Shown: positions 58,786 through 64,000 of the stretch, piece by piece
How the letters are laid out: each line of letters begins with the position of its first letter
Position numbering within the stretch: the first letter of the stretch is position 1
Assembly (NCBI GenBank): GCA_037157565.1
Contig: JAZHRO010000073.1
Span: forward strand, 21,024,501 to 21,088,500
Reading direction: 5' to 3'
Length of the DNA stretch: 64,000 nucleotides
Source: Thalassia testudinum
Taxonomy: Eukaryota > Streptophyta > Magnoliopsida > Alismatales > Hydrocharitaceae
The notes under the pieces: model-generated
Told to the model about the DNA's origin: nothing
The model's input: the letters and a program-made list of their open reading frames with translations, nothing else
The model's database searches: none
Program-made: the position numbers and the translations under genes

Positions 58786-60464
58786 AATAGGTGCAGAAAT
58801 CAGGTTCGGGATGTTTCTAGAAATGAACCAAATCATTGAAGGCCTATAAAAGACCCCCATCAACTGTCTTACTTCCTTAGCGAGTTTTTGGGCCATAAAC
58901 AGCTTCCTTTCCCCTACCTCTGGCCAGCTCCGACTCTTCTCCGGCGACCACCTTCCTCTGTTCACTTCACCGATCGCCACGTACAATAGGCAATCGGTTC
59001 TTCTTCCTCATTTCAAACCGCACCTCGCCATACCTACGCGGTGTCCTCTAACCTCCTCTTCATCGCCATTCCCTCTCCCGAAGCACCTTCCTTCTCCAGC
59101 GTCGACCATACAACAACCTACGTCTCCTCCATCCTCCTTCGCTCGCTAGCTAACTCCATCAACTCCCCGACCTCTATTGATCACAACCACATCTCCAAAT
59201 TTCATCTTCGACCATTGTCGCACCCACTCCGACTTCATCTTCCACCTCACTGGCATACCTCCGACGAGCTCGCGTGCCCACTCTACACCAAATTACCTGC
59301 CACCAGTCCCAAAAGCTCCACCACATCCACATAAGCAAAACCCCTCAAGAAATTGACGGGATTGCTTGCCTTTACCCTCCACCAAACACTTCCACAAACT
59401 CCGACCTTCTCCACCTTCGCCACACTCATACACACTTCCACGGCATGCCACTGCCACCACCACATTCGCCGCACTCACACGAAGCTTCTGAACATATTTG
59501 ACATGGCCGTAAGGCTATATTTGTGCTTTCAGGTACTCCACCGGACTACGGCCGCCACCCTCAACTTCTCCGACAAAGCCTTCAGTTCTCCGATCACAAC
59601 TCCGCTAGGTCTCACCTTCAGGTGCTGTGGCTCAGTCCCAAGTCCTTCGCCAAGCCCTCAATTTGGCACTGTAACCTCATATTCGACCGCAATCAGGAGC
59701 TTCCTTAGCAGCAGCTTCACGTGGAGAACTGCAGATAAGATAGTCCCACATTAGGGACGTAGGAGCTGATCGCACGGCATAAGAGGAAATTTTGTTCATA
59801 CCCTATCGCCCAAGATCACCGGGAGTCAGGTCCCTACTCACATGCCTCCTTGCGCTCACTCCTCACCCGCTACACCATGCAGGCGAGCCTCTTCCTTGGT
59901 CCAATTACCCGATTAATTGGGTTTAAGAGAAAGAAGAAGAGAAAAGAAAGAGAGAGGGGGGGTGTTGCCTCTCTCTCTAACTCTCTAACACTTGGAAGAA
60001 TTTCAGAAGAGGCCTTTACCTCTATTGTGCATGGCTGCTAAGTCTCTCTGCGTAGGCGAGAAGAAGAGAGGCCTTTGCCTCTACTGGTTAAGGCGTCTAA
60101 GTGCCCACTCTATCGTCTGATATTCTGAAGGAATTGATACTGTGGTCGAAATTAAACATTCATATATTAAGTGTGCTTGTAAAACTTAAAAGAGTAATTT
60201 GGTGATTCAAATCACTATTTTACTATAATATTTTTGCACTTCCAGACTTGAGCTTTCTGATATATCATTTTTTATTATTCTTCTTGTTATAATTGCTCAT
60301 ATTTGTGGTGATATTGTGATCTTTGAGATTAATTTCTATACTTGCTCCATGTGTTAGACCTCGAATACTCTTTTGAATTCGAGTTATAAATTGTATTTGT
60401 TCGTATGCTATTTCAACTATATTGCAATGAAGTGATTCTAAAATCCCAATTTAGCACGTCAACA
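58786..60464 (+). repeat. LTR fragment in plus orientation (probably the inverted F 5' LTR)
   Basis: A TATA box GCCTATAAAAGACCCC (58842-58851) starts a segment that matches the R-U5 part of the F left LTR in inverted orientation ('aattaatctcaaagatcaca' type block near 60325 in reverse complement). It ends CGTCAACA at 60464, followed by TTTTG, the usual spacer before a primer site. U3 is missing. The similarity to the F left LTR is greater than to the neighbouring LTR at 60475. Confidence 0.6.
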
Positions 60465-60478
60465 TTTTGCAAAATGTT
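60461..60478. repeat. Perfect 18-bp palindrome at an LTR-LTR junction
   Basis: AACATTTTGCAAAATGTT is its own reverse complement. It consists of the end of a plus LTR (CAACA), TTTTG, CAAAA, and the start of a minus LTR (TGTTG). Confidence 0.9.
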
Positions 60479-61653
60479 GATAAGGGCCAGATAGGAGGTT
60501 TAAATATGCTTCGTTGTAGCAAAATCTCCTAAATAGCTCAATAAACAAATACAATTTATAACTTGAAACCTAAAAGAACAGTCTGACATCGAACACAGGG
60601 AGCAAATATTACAACTTACACACTAATCAAGATATATATTTAAATGAGCATAGGAAATTAAGCACAATAATGATATTCAATGAATACTAATCTGTCGCAT
60701 TAAATATTCACTGATACTCAATGTATCTAGAGATTGCATGGAACAAAAAGGAAAGAGAATTAAAAAATGATGGTGATTTAGATCACCACTAATCCTCTTA
60801 ATTAAGCATGCATGCAATATTTCAATTCAACCTTAACCATATTACTTAAATAATACAATAGTATCTCAAATAAACTCAAATCAGACGTCAGGCACTAATC
60901 ATCAGACGACTTAAATGTAGCCCTACTATAGTGCTCTTTTCTTCTTCTTTTCCTCTTCTTTCTCTCTTCTTCTTCGGCTCTCCTTCTTCTTTTCTTCTTT
61001 TTCAAGCACGGCCACTCTTCTTCTCTTCTCTCTCTCTTCCTATTTCCTTTTCTTCTTCTTTCTCTCACGTACAAAGGAAGTCAAGGCCTCAACGACTAAG
61101 TGTTGGAGATTTCCTCTGAAGAGCAAAACCCTCCCATCCCCCCCCTCTCTCTCTCTTTCCTTTTCTCCTTTCCCTCTTCTTAGATAATCAGATCGCTTAT
61201 TGGGTAATCAAACCTGGGTGACCAGGGCTACTGGCAATGGGTGGTAGCCTAGGTGTGCAAATGGATGAAGGGGACCTCACCCCCAGCGTGTCGAGGTGAT
61301 AAAGCTTTGGCACAAATTCCTTTTATGCCGCAACACTACCTTCTCCCTCTACAATGTAGGACTAAAAGGTCCCACTTTCTTCACACATTTGCAACGAAGC
61401 TGTTGCAGCTGTTGCATCTGATTGAGGTCAATGAAGGCTCCCTCAACAGCAATTGATGACCTAGAGCTTGATCTGGGCCTTGTTCACAATGCCTGGAGGT
61501 CGAACCTGAGGCTTACGTGGCCTAGAACATGAAGAACGAAGGCAACGGCAATTGTAACGATGGCGAAGTACGGCGAACACCTGAAAGTCAAGAATGCAGC
61601 CTCTCAGCCCAATCACAAATGCTCAGGAGCATTGACGTGCTTTTGTGCGTGTG

Positions 61654-63027
61654 TGTTAAGGAGTGTCGTTATAGTCGCACTTGCAACGTCAGTTTTAAAA
61701 TAATTAAACGGAGGTGAGTCTGAGTGTCGGTCTCAGGGAGGCATGAAAATCGGATTTTTACTTTACCACTTGTTGTCACGGAGAGTGCGGAGTTTTGCTT
61801 GCGAAAGGTGCGATTTTGAAAAGCGAGAGAGAGAGATAGAGAGAGAGAAGGTTTAGGGTTAGAAAGCTCTTTGTTTTGATCATGCAACTTGAATAGAAAT
61901 TAAAATGGAAACTAAACGAGAAAATAACTTCATTAAACATGCACTTGTAGTTCATGACTTACAACATTAAATACATGCTTCAACAAAAATAATAAAAAGC
62001 TTAAAAGAGAGAGAGAGAGAGAAAGAGTGTGTGTGTGGAGAGCGATGAGGCAGCCACGGCGGTGGAGGAGGCTCCGTCGGCTGCTCGTCGTCTCCGGCGA
62101 TTACAAGAGTGCCTAAGTCTAGCTAAGAGAGGGGTAGAGTAGTTGCAAGGGGGAGTCAATGCCTTGAATGGTGGTAGGAGGGGGTTTAAATAGAGTTAAG
62201 GGCTTCCTAAAAGAAGAAGGGGCTTTAGCGATGTCCAGAGCGTCTCTAAAATCGCTTCCAAAAACGTCGGTGAATCCCTCTAGCCGCCGGTCAGTCACCC
62301 ACCCCGTTCCTTCTCCTCGCACGATCCATGGCCGCTGAACGAGAGCCATCCGATCTGAGAGTCTTCCTCGCCCTCGCTGAGATCGCGCCTCGAGCGCGCG
62401 TGTGCGCGCGTGTCTCTGCCCGACGTGCACGCGCACGTGGGCGCTCGTGAGCTGCGGTCGCACCGCGTGGCGAGATCCTGGCCGCTCGTTGCTGATCGGG
62501 CAGCCCAATTTCTCCGCGCCCTTCTCTCGCCTTCAAATTCCACCCCACGCGGCTCGAACGCGCGTCGCGTGGATGCAGGCGTGCGCACTAACCGTTGCGC
62601 CACGCCCGCGCTTTGTCGCGGCGACCGTGGGCGGGCACGTCGATCTAGGCCGTTCGATCGAAGATCGACGGTCGAGATTTGTCCTCGGTTGGCTGAAGGC
62701 GTGGCAAGCGCAGGGGCGAGGCTGACGTGGTGCAATCTGAGCCGTTGATCTTCAGATCAACGGTCAGAACTTCTTGGACCCATTGTAGGAGCTCCGGATG
62801 TCGGATTTGGCCGATCTTGAGTCCGTTGGACTCTGTTCGTCGTTCTGAATCCATCCGTGTGGTACGATTGCTCATCTGAGGCCTGCTTTGAAAAATGCTT
62901 ACACATATGGCCATTAATACAGTTTATAAGCAATCTTGGTACATGATGCATGCAATGCTCCTATTCTACTTAAGTTATGCCTTTTATTCTAAAGATGGGC
63001 CATATTCAACATAATTATCACCCCCTT
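61654..63027 (-). mobile_element. LTR K: Athila-type solo LTR with residual purine tract
   Basis: It starts TGTTAAGGAGTG and ends ATAATTATCA (63020), then CCCCCTT (63021-63027), which reads AAGGGGG in element sense, like a polypurine tract. GTGTG (61649-61653) and GTGTA (63028-63032) flank it. The LTR has a tRNA-like module, a GACGTGG site near 62724 with an inverted repeat CCGTTGATC/GATCAACGG (about 62742-62763), and a TATA box TATTTAAA (62185-62192). It is diverged from A, B and C. Confidence 0.72.
62545..62612 (-). promoter_or_regulatory. tRNA-like module in U3 of LTR K
   Basis: On the minus strand the A box TGGCGCAACGG (62592-62602) and B box CGTTCGAGCC (62551-62560) are 31 nt apart. The D arm is perfect: GCGC, a 10-nt loop AACGGTTAGT, GCGC (62583-62600). 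An ACGCG/CGCGT stem surrounds the TTCGA loop. The TATA box is 359 bp downstream. This is the most tRNA-like copy in the window. Confidence 0.8.
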
Positions 63028-63060
63028 GTGTAGTGTTATCAAGCATCACTGTAGTATGGC

Positions 63061-63200
63061 GAAGGTGGTGATGGTGGCATCGTGTTGCAAGAGGGTGTGA
63101 GGTGATTGACGAGGTCGAAGTAGGTCGCATGAAGGTGGTGATGGTGGCATCGTGTTGCGAGAGGGTGTGAGGTGATCAACGAGGTCGAAGTAGGTCGCAT
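63061..63200. repeat. 70-bp tandem duplication
   Basis: Two adjacent 70-bp units (63061-63130 and 63131-63200) start GAAGGTGGTGATGG and end TAGGTCGCAT. They differ at about three positions, so the duplication is recent. Confidence 0.9.
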
Positions 63201-63204
63201 CGGT

Positions 63205-64000
63205 CGAGAGGCCGTATTCTTCTATTTTAGGTTTGTCATTGCTTCGCCACCATGTCATCTTCTCCGGCTATGTTCATCAAGCTGCGGCCGTGTTCCTCAT
63301 CCAAACCACCTCCAGGCTATGCAAAAGAGACCCAAGACCCTCTCCAAGTCCTTACTCGAAGACCAAGCCCTCTACAGCTGCTCCAATTAAACGTAGACAT
63401 CATTGCAACAGTGCACAAGAATGACCTAGGACTTTATTCCCACATCATAAAGAGATAAGCGTGTGGGGCCACATAAGTTGAATTTCTCACATCGACTGTT
63501 TGCCTCAAACACTTGGGGGTGAGATCCCTGCTCACCCACGCACCCAACCTGACCCACCTAAGCCCTTTCACTCCTCAGCTGCGACACCCACACACACAGC
63601 TCTGGACCCGGTTATGCATACCCGTATACCCGATTACCTAGCTATCTAAGAGAAGAGGAGAGGAGGAAATGAAAGAAAGAGAGAGCAGGGGAGGGGTGGG
63701 TTTGGCTCTTCAGAAGAGATTTCCAACACTTAGTCTCTAGAACATTGGCTCCCCTTGTGAGTGAAGAGGGAAGGCATAAGAAGAAGGAAAGAAGAGGGAA
63801 GGTTTGAGAAAAAGAAGAGCTTGGCTGAAGGAAGAAGAGAGAAATGAAGAAGAATAGAAGATCAGAAGAAAGCACTGTAGCAAGCGACATTTAAGTCGTC
63901 TGACTTGATATCCAGATGTCTGATCATTATTCATTTATTTGACATTAATGAGTATTTGATATATATGTGCTTAGACTAATAATTGGTGATTCAAATTACC
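63205..64000 (+). repeat. LTR fragment in plus orientation, runs off the window
   Basis: It matches G-type R-U5 sequence inverted ('agtcgtctgacttgatatcc' and AGATGTCTG near 63894-63924 mirror 60880-60912). With G it forms a large imperfect inverted repeat around 63205. Confidence 0.6.

Larger units (their letters stand above)
60475..63205 (-). repeat. LTR G in minus orientation, interrupted by LTR K
   Basis: It starts TGTTGATAAGGGCC and shares the 'caatttataac...gaacacagggagc' block with F. AGACGTCAGG and AGACGACTT motifs lie at about 60883-60912. It is interrupted at 61654-63027 by LTR K and continues into a 70-bp tandem repeat (63061-63200). At about 63205 the sequence turns to plus-orientation LTR sequence of the same family. 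Confidence 0.65.

Noticed and set aside
58980..59760. Pro/Ser/Thr-rich frames on the plus strand
   Set aside because: They lie in LTR R-U5 sequence and have mirror frames in the inverted copies at 46465-47048, so they follow LTR composition and are not a gene.
62545..62612. A functional tRNA gene in LTR K
   Set aside because: There is no seven-base acceptor stem or good anticodon stem. Only the internal promoter boxes, D arm and T-arm-like stem are preserved.

Overview
The window is flowering-plant nuclear DNA made almost entirely of nested transposable elements. I see no ordinary host gene. The evidence is Ty3/gypsy elements of the Athila type (tRNA-Asp primer sites, DLGAS protease, FMDD reverse transcriptase), a CACTA (En/Spm) DNA transposon with TNP2- and TNP1-like genes, solo LTRs of other families, and a plant L1-type LINE. 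The species cannot be named from sequence alone.

Left and middle (1-42492) form a nest whose junctions mostly carry target-site duplications (TSDs). An Athila-type gag fragment (E, 42498 onward) was hit by element C (minus strand, 5' LTR at 40972-42492). C was hit by element A (plus strand, 5' LTR off the window, 3' LTR 33081-34726). A's 3' untranslated region was hit by a CACTA transposon (7196-32143, TSD TAC). The CACTA TNP2-like gene was hit by a nearly intact Athila-type element B (10401-22060, minus strand, TSD ATGAG) and, separately, by a 1.7-kb solo LTR (24545-26280, TSD GATGG). A's gag also holds a 2.7-kb solo LTR (2338-5007, TSD AAGGG). C also holds a solo LTR (35659-39545), which itself contains another (36180-37861). 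B is the youngest element: its two 1,672-bp LTRs differ at only about ten positions by eye.

Right part (42498-64000) is older and rearranged. It holds a gag remnant (E), an element with an unrecognised ORF (H), and a pol-less Athila-like element F on the minus strand, whose left LTR (45573-53301) is split by an L1-type LINE (47908-53019, 17-bp TSD). A series of LTR pieces follows (58786-64000) in alternating orientation, joined at a perfect 18-bp palindrome (60461-60478), with a further Athila-type LTR (K, 61654-63027) inserted.

Functionally, only B encodes gag, protease, reverse transcriptase, RNase H and integrase, in one frame broken by two nonsense codons. A and F carry gag-protease only, and C and H carry other ORFs, so they look like parasites of an autonomous relative. 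Two features stand out. First, a tRNA-like module (A box, 31 nt, B box) sits in the U3 of the Athila-type LTRs, about 360-375 bp upstream of the TATA box, in three divergent elements. Second, arrays of the palindrome AGACGTCT, with starts often 12 or 20 bp apart, are shared by LTRs of otherwise different families.
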